A stretch of 14,474 nucleotides of DNA from positions 1 through 14,474 of the forward strand of contig CALISC010000051.1 of NCBI GenBank assembly GCA_938041945.1, written 5' to 3'. The position numbers and the translations under genes were made by a program. Positions 5,930 through 13,227 of this stretch are shown in pieces. The notes beneath the pieces are model-generated. The model made no database searches. It was not told where the DNA came from and saw only the letters and a program-made list of their open reading frames with translations. How positions within the stretch are numbered: the first letter of the stretch is position 1; each line of letters starts with the position of its first letter. This stretch comes from an uncultured Acholeplasmataceae bacterium. GTDB taxonomy: Bacteria; Bacillota_I; Bacilli_A; Acholeplasmatales; Acholeplasmataceae.

Positions 5930-8179
5930 TTAAAAGTTTTTTAAAATTTCTTCAAGTCTAACTGAGTTAACTTGAACTTTAGATGGTTTATTTGGACCTT
6001 CTGCTGGTGCACAAATTCCGAAGCGCACAAAATCAGCGACGTATTTTTGAGCAGCGTTAAAACCTACTGCAAAATTTCTTTGAATGGCGTTAATTGACGC
6101 ACTTTGTTCTTTGACTACAAACCTGGCAATTTCTTTAAAAAGTGGACCGATTTCTGTAGTTTGTTTTGTGCCAAAGTTACTTGCTAGTTTATCTGAACTA
6201 ATTTCTGGCTCTCGTCTGGCGTAGTTAGTTTTAATGTAGTCAATTGCTGAAAACAACTCATCGTCTGAAATATAGGCGCCTTGCAGACGAACAACGGTAT
6301 CAAGTTCTTTGAAAAGCATATCACCGCGGCCAAGTAAGCGCTCGCAGCCGGTTTCGTCAATTATGGTAGATGAGTCTGTGTGAGTTGCGACTTTAAAGCC
6401 AATTCTGGTCGGAATATTTGCCTTAATTGTACCTTTTACAACATCTGTGGTTGGACGTTGAGTAGCCACAATTAAGTGAATTCCGGCTGCTCTGGCTTTT
6501 TGGGTCAGTCTTTGAATTTTTGCCTCAACTTCTTGGCCGTATTGCACAATTAGCTCAGCCAACTCTTCGATAACTATAACAATATATGGCATTTTGTCGC
6601 CAAAAACTGTTTTGTTTTCAACACGTGCGTTGTAGTTTTCGATGTTTTTACATTTAGCCTCATCCCAAAATACTTTAAAACGACGATCCATTTCGCTAAT
6701 TGCCCAACTCAAAACAGCGGTGGCTTTCTTAGGGTCGGTAATTACTTTGGTAAGTAAGTGTGGCAAACCTTCATAAGGTTTTAGTTCAACAACTTTAGGG
6801 TCAATTAAAATTAGTTTTAACTCCTCTGGTGAGTTTTTTAAAATAAGTGAGGTAATAATGGTGTTTACGCAGACAGATTTTCCTGAGTTAGTAGCGCCGG
6901 CTATCAATCCGTGCGGCATTTTAGTAATATCTAGATTTACGATTTTGCCGTCAATGTCGATACCAAGCGGAACTACTAATTTGTTTTCGGGCGCTCTAAA
7001 CTCGTTTTCGCGGATAACATTTGAGTAATTTACGATTTCTGGGTTGATATTGGGAACCTCAACACCTATGTAGGGTTTACCTGGAATTGGGGTTTGCATA
7101 CGAATAGAGGTTACAGACAAGTTCATTTGCAGATTATGAATTAGTGAGTTGTAACGACTAACATTAGTTTTGCTGTCTGGCTCAATTTCGTATCTAGTTA
7201 CAGTTGGACCTTTAATTGAGTTTACAACTTTACCGGTAAACCCGAGTTCAACAATAGTGTTATCAATAATTTTAATTTGTTCAAGCAACCAGTCTGGTTT
7301 GTCGTTTAGACTTAAATTAGACTTGTGAAATAAGTTAAGCGGAACAAAGTATTCACCCTCCTTTGGTTTAGCTGGTGCAGATTGAATAAGAGTATCTGGT
7401 TGAACTGTGGTTACACTTGCTGTTGGTGAAACTTCTCTAGAGATAGTAGGTTCAACTGATAGGCTTTGTGTTGTGGTTTGTGTAAAACCACGCACTGAGT
7501 TTAAAATATCGGCATCTGAGTTTGCAGAATTAGCGCTAACACTTGGTTTTTGAAACTCGCGAAAATTAGTTTGAACTGAACTTTGTTCTTGAAAGTATGC
7601 AGGTTCTTGAGTTTTGGCTTTAGTGATTTTTACAGGGTTGTTTGCAACTCCTGCTGCTTGAAACTCAGCACTACTTTTAAAAGTTTCTGGCTCAAATGTT
7701 ACGCTGTGGACTTCGTCAAGTTGTTTAGAGGGATCTTCTACAACCACTTCTACAAAACTAGTTCTAGGTTTTTGCTTGCGAAAAATTGGCGAAATTGTGG
7801 TGCCTGTGTTGGTTTTTTCAGGTTTTCTTTGACTAGCCTGATAAATTTGCTCTTGGCCATCTGTTGGAATACTTAAGATGTTGTTAAACTCATAATATGC
7901 GTTTCCGTATTTGTCAATTATTTCGTTTTGTGTCATTTTTTTGTCAGCTACACTACGAAAAACCTCGTATTTTTCCAAGGCATCAAAACCTTCGCCAACT
8001 ATTGCCTTTGGGTTTGAAATGTTTTTAACGTTTCTACCAGTTCCTGGAGACGCAACTATTGAAGGTGTAAACTCCTCAGCTTCTCTAAGCCCATTTAATG
8101 GTGCGAATTGGTGAATTTTAAATTTTTTAAATTGTTGGCTTTTAGTCGGTTTTTTAACTTTTTTTCGCCAGAAACACAT
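5930..8179 (-). CDS. ftsK: FtsK/SpoIIIE DNA translocase lacking the membrane domain
   Basis: This is a DNA-pumping motor for chromosome segregation at the division septum. The N-terminus is very basic (WRKKVKK) and hydrophilic, with none of the four transmembrane helices usual in FtsK/SpoIIIE. Residues about 105-280 are a Thr/Ser/Gln/Pro-rich, probably disordered linker. The alpha domain follows (about 300-390, including GPTVTRYEIEP). The RecA-like beta domain has Walker A GATNSGKS at 428-435, LILIDPKVVEL at 456-466 and the conserved VATQRPTTDVVKG at 571-583. The Walker B position reads VIVIEELAEL, with Glu538 where FtsK/SpoIIIE normally has Asp. A winged-helix gamma domain, which recognises orienting DNA motifs, occupies about 675-735 (PAEGP near its end). 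The start is supported by AAAAAGGAG at 8190-8198. The gene lies 2 bases after the upstream one-TM protein gene, which could supply the missing anchor. Confidence 0.94.
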   Translation of the reverse strand: MCFWRKKVKKPTKSQQFKKFKIHQFAPLNGLREAEEFTPSIVASPGTGRNVKNISNPKAIVGEGFDALEKYEVFRSVADKKMTQNEIIDKYGNAYYEFNNILSIPTDGQEQIYQASQRKPEKTNTGTTISPIFRKQKPRTSFVEVVVEDPSKQLDEVHSVTFEPETFKSSAEFQAAGVANNPVKITKAKTQEPAYFQEQSSVQTNFREFQKPSVSANSANSDADILNSVRGFTQTTTQSLSVEPTISREVSPTASVTTVQPDTLIQSAPAKPKEGEYFVPLNLFHKSNLSLNDKPDWLLEQIKIIDNTIVELGFTGKVVNSIKGPTVTRYEIEPDSKTNVSRYNSLIHNLQMNLSVTSIRMQTPIPGKPYIGVEVPNINPEIVNYSNVIRENEFRAPENKLVVPLGIDIDGKIVNLDITKMPHGLIAGATNSGKSVCVNTIITSLILKNSPEELKLILIDPKVVELKPYEGLPHLLTKVITDPKKATAVLSWAISEMDRRFKVFWDEAKCKNIENYNARVENKTVFGDKMPYIVIVIEELAELIVQYGQEVEAKIQRLTQKARAAGIHLIVATQRPTTDVVKGTIKANIPTRIGFKVATHTDSSTIIDETGCERLLGRGDMLFKELDTVVRLQGAYISDDELFSAIDYIKTNYARREPEISSDKLASNFGTKQTTEIGPLFKEIARFVVKEQSASINAIQRNFAVGFNAAQKYVADFVRFGICAPAEGPNKPSKVQVNSVRLEEILKNF

Positions 8180-8181
8180 AA

Positions 8182-8952
8182 TTATTCCGCTCCTTTTTCG
8201 CTGTTTTGATTAACTTGATTGTAAAGTTCTTCAAAAAACTCTTTATCAGTTTCAAAAAACATATCGTTGTTAAACATTTTTTTAGAGTAAATTTTGTAAG
8301 TCTCTTCGCCGGTAATTTTAATAATTTCGTAGCCGATTTTGTCAAAAATCTTGTCAATCAGCTTATCAAATGTCAAGGTCTTTATCCAATAAAGCGGATT
8401 GAAAAGTCTGGTTTTAGAGTAAGCCTTAAGAGGTGCGGCTCCAGCGAGTTTTGAATCGTCTATTTCACTTTTTACTGACCTAAACTGATCAATTCGTTTC
8501 AAAGTCAGCCCTCTAAATAAACTAAAGATTTTGGCTGACATCATTTCATCAATTCTAGCAGCCACGTAACTTGCAAACAAAATAGTTTCGTCAATTGTCA
8601 GCTCAAGATATGGTTTTTTTGATTTAGGAAAGTAAAGCGAAGTAATGTCGTAGGCCAGTTGTTTAGAAAGAGTGTAGGCAAATCCGATTTGGCCTTGTTC
8701 TTTTTTGGCAACTTTATCTGTTTTATAGAGTTGCAGTGTTGCAACAATTGCTCTTTGCACATCGGTTTGCATATCTTTTTTGGCTTTTTTAACACGAGTT
8801 TTTTTATTTATTGCAATCAAACATGCGTAAATGTAGAAAAGCAACATTAAAAAGAAACCCAGCGCTACGCCAGATAACATCATTAAGATAGATGAAATTA
8901 AATTTTCAGAGGCAAACGCTTTGCCTAAAGTAAAATAAATTGTTGCCTGCAT
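8182..8952 (-). CDS. One-TM membrane protein of unknown function, upstream of ftsK
   Basis: This 256-residue protein has one long hydrophobic stretch at about residues 16-48, followed by a strongly basic segment (NKKTRVKKAKK). By the positive-inside rule, its large C-terminal part should face the cytoplasm. That part is mixed alpha-helical, with a conserved-looking core (LTIDETILFASYVAARIDEM) and a C-terminal stretch with ITGEETYKIYSKKMF, but I cannot assign a family. It is the first gene of the minus-strand string and sits 2 bases before ftsK, with the ftsK ribosome binding site inside its 3' end, so the two are surely co-transcribed. The ATG at 8952 lies about 8 bases after a perfect -10 box and has no proper ribosome binding site, so the message may be leaderless. 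Met25/Met26 would be the fallback start but would cut into the membrane segment. Confidence 0.83.
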   Translation of the reverse strand: MQATIYFTLGKAFASENLISSILMMLSGVALGFFLMLLFYIYACLIAINKKTRVKKAKKDMQTDVQRAIVATLQLYKTDKVAKKEQGQIGFAYTLSKQLAYDITSLYFPKSKKPYLELTIDETILFASYVAARIDEMMSAKIFSLFRGLTLKRIDQFRSVKSEIDDSKLAGAAPLKAYSKTRLFNPLYWIKTLTFDKLIDKIFDKIGYEIIKITGEETYKIYSKKMFNNDMFFETDKEFFEELYNQVNQNSEKGAE

Positions 8953-8959
8953 ACTTTCT

Positions 8960-8969
8960 ATTATATAAT
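8960..8969. promoter_or_regulatory. Shared palindromic -10 element of a divergent promoter pair
   Basis: ATTATATAAT is a perfect 10-base palindrome and therefore offers TATAAT to both strands: 8964-8969 on plus and 8965-8960 on minus. For the plus strand, TTGTTG at 8940-8945 is a plausible -35 with an 18-base spacer, and the start near 8976 gives a leader of about 30 bases to the MFS gene. For the minus strand, the region 17-18 bases upstream offers only a weak -35 (CTTAAA at 8988-8983). Minus-strand transcription would begin at or beside the ATG at 8952. Confidence 0.65.
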
Positions 8970-8970
8970 A

Positions 8971-8990
8971 TTAAGACGTCTTTTTAAGAC
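8971..8990. repeat. Operator-like repeats in the divergent promoter region
   Basis: TTAAGAC occurs twice as a direct repeat (8971-8977 and 8984-8990). It overlaps a 10-base palindrome AAGACGTCTT (8973-8982) and an inverted repeat GTCTT/AAGAC with a 3-base loop (8978-8990). The cluster lies at the predicted plus-strand transcription start and between the minus-strand -10 and -35 regions, where a regulator could affect both directions. No regulator gene is nearby. Confidence 0.35.
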
Positions 8991-9006
8991 ATTTTAAAGA
9001 AAGTAA

Positions 9007-10203
9007 ATGAACAGAAATAAGGAAATAATTAAACTAGATTTAGCATTTTTAATTCGCTATATGGGAGACGCTTTACTTTACCCATTTATGTTTTTGTATT
9101 TCCAAAGTCTGGGCTACAAAAACGACCAAATTAGCTATATTTTAATTATTTTTCCGTTAGTTTCTATATTTATCAATCCTTTTTGGACATATTTTGCAAA
9201 AAATATCAACAGAAACATCTTTTTGATTGTGTTGTTAACGGCACTTGAAACTGGAGCAATTTTAGCCTTTATTTTTTTTACTAAAAACATTTACATTGTT
9301 GCATTAATTTCTTTAGCAATCGCTATTTTTGGTCAACCAATTTACTTGCTTTTAGATTCTTTTGCGGGTGGTTTTTGTGAAAATAATGACTATGAGTTTG
9401 CCAATATCCGAATATTTGGAGCAATCGGCTATGCCTTACTTTGTGTAGTTGGTGGCTTAGTTGCGGATTACTTTGGCTTCAAAGTTTCTTTTTTGTCGGC
9501 GGTTACTTTGTTTGTATTAGCCGGAGTTTTAATCTTTTTAATTAAACCAATTAAGTTTACCAAAAGCGCAAAGTTTGCCGAAAAAACTCAGTTAAAACTA
9601 CTTTTTAAAAACAAAAAGTTTTGGATTTTTACCATTATTTTTGTCTTGTTTATGAGCACTTTTAAGGTTTTTGACCAATTTCAACCAGACTACTTTTCAG
9701 TAGTAGGTTCAATCAATAAGTCTTGGTATGGCGCAATTTTAACTGGCTTTGTGGTGGTTGAAACTATCTTTATTTTTCTGTTAGCCAGATATTTTAAAGA
9801 AGTAGATTCATATCTACTTTTTGGAGTTGCAGTTGTTCTTACTTTGTTTAGGTTTTTTGTCTATATCTCTACTGACAACATCTACGCAATAATTGGGGTA
9901 ACTCTGCTTAGAAGTATTTCAATGGCGATTTTTATCTTTGTTTACTTTAAACTACTATTTAGCCTTGTTGCGCCTAATAACTTTAATTTCTCGGTCATCA
10001 TTATTAACTCACTGGTCAATGTTTTGTTTATTATTTTAAATATTTTTGCAGGAAAATTGACTAAAAATCATGACTATTTTTACTTATTTTTAATCTGTAT
10101 TTCGCTGTGTGGGGTTGCTTTTTTAATCTATGCGCATGATATAATGAAGAAGATTGAAAAGGAATATTTTGATATCAATGTTAACACCTGGCCAAGTTTA
10201 TAA
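9007..10203 (+). CDS. Major facilitator superfamily transporter
   Basis: This 398-residue integral membrane protein has about 12 predicted hydrophobic helices in two halves, joined by a basic loop around residues 180-205 (KPIKFTKSAKFAEKTQLK). The first half fits the MFS_1_like/LacY-like pattern: RYMGDALLYPFMFLYFQSLG in helix 1, then a positively charged turn after helix 2, and FANIRIFGAIGYALLCVVGG at about 134-153, which resembles the R-x-x-G-S-x-G element of that group. The substrate cannot be told from sequence; sugars, nucleosides and drugs are all possible for this group. The ATG at 9007 is preceded by a weak AAAGAAAG site. It is the first gene of the plus-strand string and overlaps the cvfB-like gene, so the two are co-transcribed. 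Confidence 0.85.
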   Translation: MNRNKEIIKLDLAFLIRYMGDALLYPFMFLYFQSLGYKNDQISYILIIFPLVSIFINPFWTYFAKNINRNIFLIVLLTALETGAILAFIFFTKNIYIVALISLAIAIFGQPIYLLLDSFAGGFCENNDYEFANIRIFGAIGYALLCVVGGLVADYFGFKVSFLSAVTLFVLAGVLIFLIKPIKFTKSAKFAEKTQLKLLFKNKKFWIFTIIFVLFMSTFKVFDQFQPDYFSVVGSINKSWYGAILTGFVVVETIFIFLLARYFKEVDSYLLFGVAVVLTLFRFFVYISTDNIYAIIGVTLLRSISMAIFIFVYFKLLFSLVAPNNFNFSVIIINSLVNVLFIILNIFAGKLTKNHDYFYLFLICISLCGVAFLIYAHDIMKKIEKEYFDINVNTWPSL

Positions 10204-11026
10204 GTTTGAAATAATTAAAAAAACCGACATCGCTTATATGGCGAAGAATTTTTTTGATGAAGAAATTTATTTCCTACATTTCAATGAAAGCGAACACACT
10301 GATTTTAAACCTGGTGATGAGGCTGAACTTTATCTTTTTATAGATAGCAAAAAAAGACCTGCTTTGACTGTTAAAAAACCAATTATACAAAACGGAGAAA
10401 TGGGTTTCTTAAAAGTAGTTAGCAGAGTTGATGACATTGGTGTATTTTTGGATAATGGGGTTGCTAAACACTTACTGCTTTCTAAAGACACACTTGGGGA
10501 AGATAGAGAAATCTGGCCACAGGTTGGCGACTACGTGCATGTAAAGCAGTTTTTTGAAAAAAGATTGGTTGCTAAAATAGTTTTCCCTATTAAAATTTCT
10601 GAAGATAAATTCAGTGAAATGGAAATAGTGAAGGCTCATGTTATTAACATTGGAAAAGACGGAATTAACTTACTTACTCCAAACTTAGTTAAGTTGTTTG
10701 TACACAAGTCATGTATCATTGAAAAAGTCAGATTAGGCCAAGAAATGTCCGTGGTTATCCGCAGACGCAACTTTGATGGCTATAACTGCACACTAAAAGA
10801 ACTAAATAAAATTGATATTTTTAATTTGAAAGCAAAAGAAATTCTTGCCTATATACAAAAACAACCAACTCAAACTATTAAAAATAAACTAACAGCAGAA
10901 TTGGTTGAAAACGAGTTTAAAGTTTCTAACCGCAGATTTAAGGAAATTTTGCACTATATGCTTGAAAAAAACCTAATTAAAATTGAAAAAGGAATTGTTA
11001 AATTAACAGGTGAACACCATGGCTAA
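10178..11026 (+). CDS. cvfB: CvfB-like S1-domain RNA-binding protein
   Basis: The layout matches CvfB/YitL of Bacillota: tandem S1-type OB-fold domains and a C-terminal winged helix. I see S1-like segments at about residues 1-65, 72-137 (LKVVSRVDDIGVFLDNG) and 150-215 (AHVINIGKDGINLLTPN), then a helical/winged-helix end at about 225-282. The length of 282 residues is close to the ~300 of the family. CvfB binds RNA and influences virulence-factor expression in Staphylococcus; its exact role here is unknown. The start is uncertain. I chose the ATG at 10178 because MLTPGQ resembles family N-termini. A TTG at 10169 sits closer to the AAAAGGAA site at 10157-10164 and may be used instead. The gene overlaps the transporter gene by 26 bases and proS by 8 bases. 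Confidence 0.84.
   Translation: MLTPGQVYKFEIIKKTDIAYMAKNFFDEEIYFLHFNESEHTDFKPGDEAELYLFIDSKKRPALTVKKPIIQNGEMGFLKVVSRVDDIGVFLDNGVAKHLLLSKDTLGEDREIWPQVGDYVHVKQFFEKRLVAKIVFPIKISEDKFSEMEIVKAHVINIGKDGINLLTPNLVKLFVHKSCIIEKVRLGQEMSVVIRRRNFDGYNCTLKELNKIDIFNLKAKEILAYIQKQPTQTIKNKLTAELVENEFKVSNRRFKEILHYMLEKNLIKIEKGIVKLTGEHHG
11008..11013 (+). promoter_or_regulatory. Ribosome binding site that fixes the proS start
   Basis: AGGTGA lies 5 bases before the ATG at 11019, inside the end of the cvfB-like gene. It supports this ATG over the in-frame GTG at 11010, which overlaps the site itself. Confidence 0.75.
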
Positions 11027-12437
11027 AAAGTTTGTTTCAAAAATTACTGATATGGATGTAGATTTTGGTAAATGGTACCAAGACCTTTGTGTCGAGGCTA
11101 AGTTGATGTCTTACTCAGACACACAAGGCTTCATAATCTATCGTCCATACGGCTACGCGATTTGGGAAAAAATTAAAGAGTTTTTAAATACAAACTTCAA
11201 AGCAACTGGACACAGTAATGTCTACATGCCAATGTTAATTCCAGAGAGTCTATTTCAAAAAGAAAAAGACCACATTGTGGGGTTTGCACCGGAAACTGCA
11301 ACTGTCACAACTGCCGGCAGTAAAGCCTTGGAAGAAAATCTAATAGTTCGTCCAACTTCAGAAGTTCTATTTACTTCACACTTTGCAAATGTTGTAGAAA
11401 GCTACAAAGACTTGCCACTTAAATACAACCAATGGTGTTCAGTCGTTCGTTGGGAGAAAACTACTAAACCTTTTCTACGTGGTCGTGAGTTTTTATGGCA
11501 AGAAGGACACACAGTTCACGAAACTGAAAAAGAGGCTAAGCAAGAAACGCAAAAAATGCTAAAAGTTTATGAAAAACTTGGCAAAGATTTACTGGCTATT
11601 CCTTTTGTCTCTGGTAAAAAAACCGAAAAAGAAAAGTTTGCGGGTGCAGAGGCAACATATACAATCGAGGCTCTAATGCACGATGGTAAAGCCTTACAAT
11701 CTGGAACTTCTCACTATTTTGGCGATGGTTTCACCAAAGCATTTGGTGTGAACTTTCAAGATAAAAACAATAAACTTTGTTCACCTTTTCAAACTTCTTG
11801 GGGAGTAACTACTAGACTAATTGGTGCGGTTATTATGGTGCACGGCGACAACGATGGTCTAGTTTTACCACCATATCTTGCGCCAACTCAAGTTGTTGCT
11901 GTTCCTGTGCTACCAGATAAATTAGACAAAGCCCAAGTTAATTTGGTAATCAAAGAAATTAAAAAATCTAAATTGAGTTATGAAGTTGATGAAAGCGATA
12001 AATCTCACGGCTTTAAGTTTGCGGAAAGTGAAATGAAAGGCATTCCTTTTAGAGTTGAGTTTGGGCCAAACGACTTAAAAGAAAACTCAGTGATTGTTTT
12101 TAAAAGAAATACACGCACTAAAACTAAGGTTTTAATTTCTGACCTAAGTAGTTTCTTAAAATCAGAAATTAAAGTAATGCACAAAGAAATGTATGAACGC
12201 GCACTTGTACACTTAAACTCAAATATTCACCACGCTAAAAATTACTCTGAGTTTAAAACTTTAATTGAACATGGTGGTTATGTTTCTATTGACATTAACA
12301 AGTCTGCCGAAGAAATCATCAAAACAGACACAACAGCAACCGCGAGAGTTATTAGTAAAGCAAAACCAGAACTCACAATTTGCCCAGTAACTGGCAAAAA
12401 AGTAAACTACAGAGTGCTATTTGCCAAGGCTTATTAG
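11019..12437 (+). CDS. proS: Prolyl-tRNA synthetase, archaeal/eukaryal type
   Basis: The enzyme charges tRNA-Pro with proline. It is the compact class II form without the editing (INS) domain found in the long bacterial type. RPTSE at 111-115, the motif 2 region RWEKTTKPFLRGREFLWQEGHT at about 144-165 (long, given here as landmarks) and motif 3 around 264-285 (GAVIMVHGDNDG) form the catalytic core. The anticodon-binding domain starts near 290 (PTQVVAVPV). The extreme C-terminus, TGKKVNYRVLFAKAY, ends in the Tyr that in this subfamily folds back to the active site. The length of 472 residues is normal for the subfamily. Such enzymes occur in Mollicutes and various other bacteria. The start codon overlaps the cvfB-like stop (ATGGCTAA), and the gene ends in TAG at 12435. 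No terminator follows before the composition change. Confidence 0.97.
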   Translation: MAKKFVSKITDMDVDFGKWYQDLCVEAKLMSYSDTQGFIIYRPYGYAIWEKIKEFLNTNFKATGHSNVYMPMLIPESLFQKEKDHIVGFAPETATVTTAGSKALEENLIVRPTSEVLFTSHFANVVESYKDLPLKYNQWCSVVRWEKTTKPFLRGREFLWQEGHTVHETEKEAKQETQKMLKVYEKLGKDLLAIPFVSGKKTEKEKFAGAEATYTIEALMHDGKALQSGTSHYFGDGFTKAFGVNFQDKNNKLCSPFQTSWGVTTRLIGAVIMVHGDNDGLVLPPYLAPTQVVAVPVLPDKLDKAQVNLVIKEIKKSKLSYEVDESDKSHGFKFAESEMKGIPFRVEFGPNDLKENSVIVFKRNTRTKTKVLISDLSSFLKSEIKVMHKEMYERALVHLNSNIHHAKNYSEFKTLIEHGGYVSIDINKSAEEIIKTDTTATARVISKAKPELTICPVTGKKVNYRVLFAKAY

Positions 12438-12478
12438 TGAAACGAAATTTTTTCTCTACTTTGTTTAAAAATATATAG
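12437..12478 (+). pseudogene. Possible truncated start of the next gene after proS
   Basis: A GTG at 12437 overlaps the proS stop (TAGTG), just as at the lepB-rbgA junction, and has AAGG at 12426-12429 in front. It opens a frame of 13 codons (MKRNFFSTLFKNI) and then hits TAG. If the contig is chimeric, this may be the true beginning of the next gene of the first organism, cut off at the join. On its own it is too short to prove a gene. Confidence 0.25.
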
Positions 12479-12730
12479 CAGTATTAAGAGAAATAAAAAA
12501 AATAAATCAAGATATATATGAGCTTGACGCTAACATTACTAGAAGCAACAAAGTAATTTTTATCGCTTCATTAATTTTTTTATTAGTTTTAAAAAGAGAC
12601 TTTCAAGATGCTAATAAATTAACAACTATTATTAATTTTAATGAAGATAAACCGATAAATCAAATCGTTAACTTATCAAAAGAAGAAATTACAAAAGAAT
12701 TCGAGTCTATCGAATTAAAGCCAGGTGTGA
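12440..12730. other. Probable junction between two unlike sequences
   Basis: Left of here codons are mixed in base 3; right of here they are strongly A/T-ending and rich in ATA for Ile. By hand count, bases 11401-11460 have 25 G+C in 60, while bases 13381-13440 have 9 in 60. No terminator follows proS, and the frame that begins at 12469 has no start codon for over 80 codons. The precise join cannot be placed; it may lie near 12470 or as late as about 12700. Bases 12481-12620 read as a helical stretch with a possible distant likeness to N-termini of N-6 DNA methylases, which I cannot confirm. Confidence 0.6.
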
Positions 12731-13227
12731 AATATAAAAAACTATCAAAAAATGAAAAGATAAAAATGCACATACTATTTTCAATTTTAATAAATCAAAG
12801 TTTAATAGTTGTTGACTATTCTGAAGAGACTTTAACATCAGAAGATAAACATCAAATTAGAGAGTTAATATTAACAAAATCAAATAATGAAAATATAGTA
12901 ATATTAGATACTATACTTAATCAATACAACGACATTGCAGACTATATATTAGTAATATCTGATAATGTTAAATCATATTATGGTTCAATCGATGATGTAT
13001 TAATTATTAGATCACTTGTTGCAGTAAGTATATCTAATCATCATAATCTAGAAAATATTCTTAAAGATTATCAATATACAATTGATGATGAAGGTGAAGT
13101 TGTAATTAGAGAAGAAGTCTTAGAAGAAGTTCTTTTTGAATTACTAAAAAATAATATAGAAGTATATCAAATAAGAAATCTAGGTGAAAAAATAAAACTT
13201 TACCAAGGGAAAGGAGAAGAACTATAA
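12469..13227 (+). CDS. Degenerate ABC-transporter ATPase, 5' end missing
   Basis: The frame is open from the TAA at 12466-12468 to the TAA at 13225-13227. The first possible start is a GTG at 12727, which has no good ribosome binding site and falls inside the domain, so it is unlikely to be real. From about 12690 the protein resembles the C-terminal half of an ABC ATPase, but every motif is altered. KKLSKNEK (12736-12759) stands where LSGGQ belongs. LIVVDY (12802-12819) stands where the Walker B Asp-Glu belongs, with Tyr for the catalytic Glu. The switch-His region reads VILDTILNQYNDIADYIL, without His. DNVKSYYGSIDDVL matches the usual end of such domains (GxxxxxGSxDEL). It overlaps the permease gene by one base. 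Walker A is absent because the 5' end is lost or replaced. It may be an inactive ATPase partner. Confidence 0.6.
   Translation, partial: KYIAVLREIKKINQDIYELDANITRSNKVIFIASLIFLLVLKRDFQDANKLTTIINFNEDKPINQIVNLSKEEITKEFESIELKPGVKYKKLSKNEKIKMHILFSILINQSLIVVDYSEETLTSEDKHQIRELILTKSNNENIVILDTILNQYNDIADYILVISDNVKSYYGSIDDVLIIRSLVAVSISNHHNLENILKDYQYTIDDEGEVVIREEVLEEVLFELLKNNIEVYQIRNLGEKIKLYQGKGEEL

Noticed and set aside
8154..8357. Second minus-strand frame across the one-TM gene/ftsK junction
   Set aside because: It lies in another frame over the real gene end and the ftsK start. It is Lys-rich low-complexity sequence of the kind expected from AT-rich shadows.
12727..13227. GTG at 12727 as the true start of a 166-residue gene
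   Set aside because: The frame stays open for a further 258 bases upstream with ABC-like helix sequence directly before it, there is no good ribosome binding site, and this start would leave only part of the domain.
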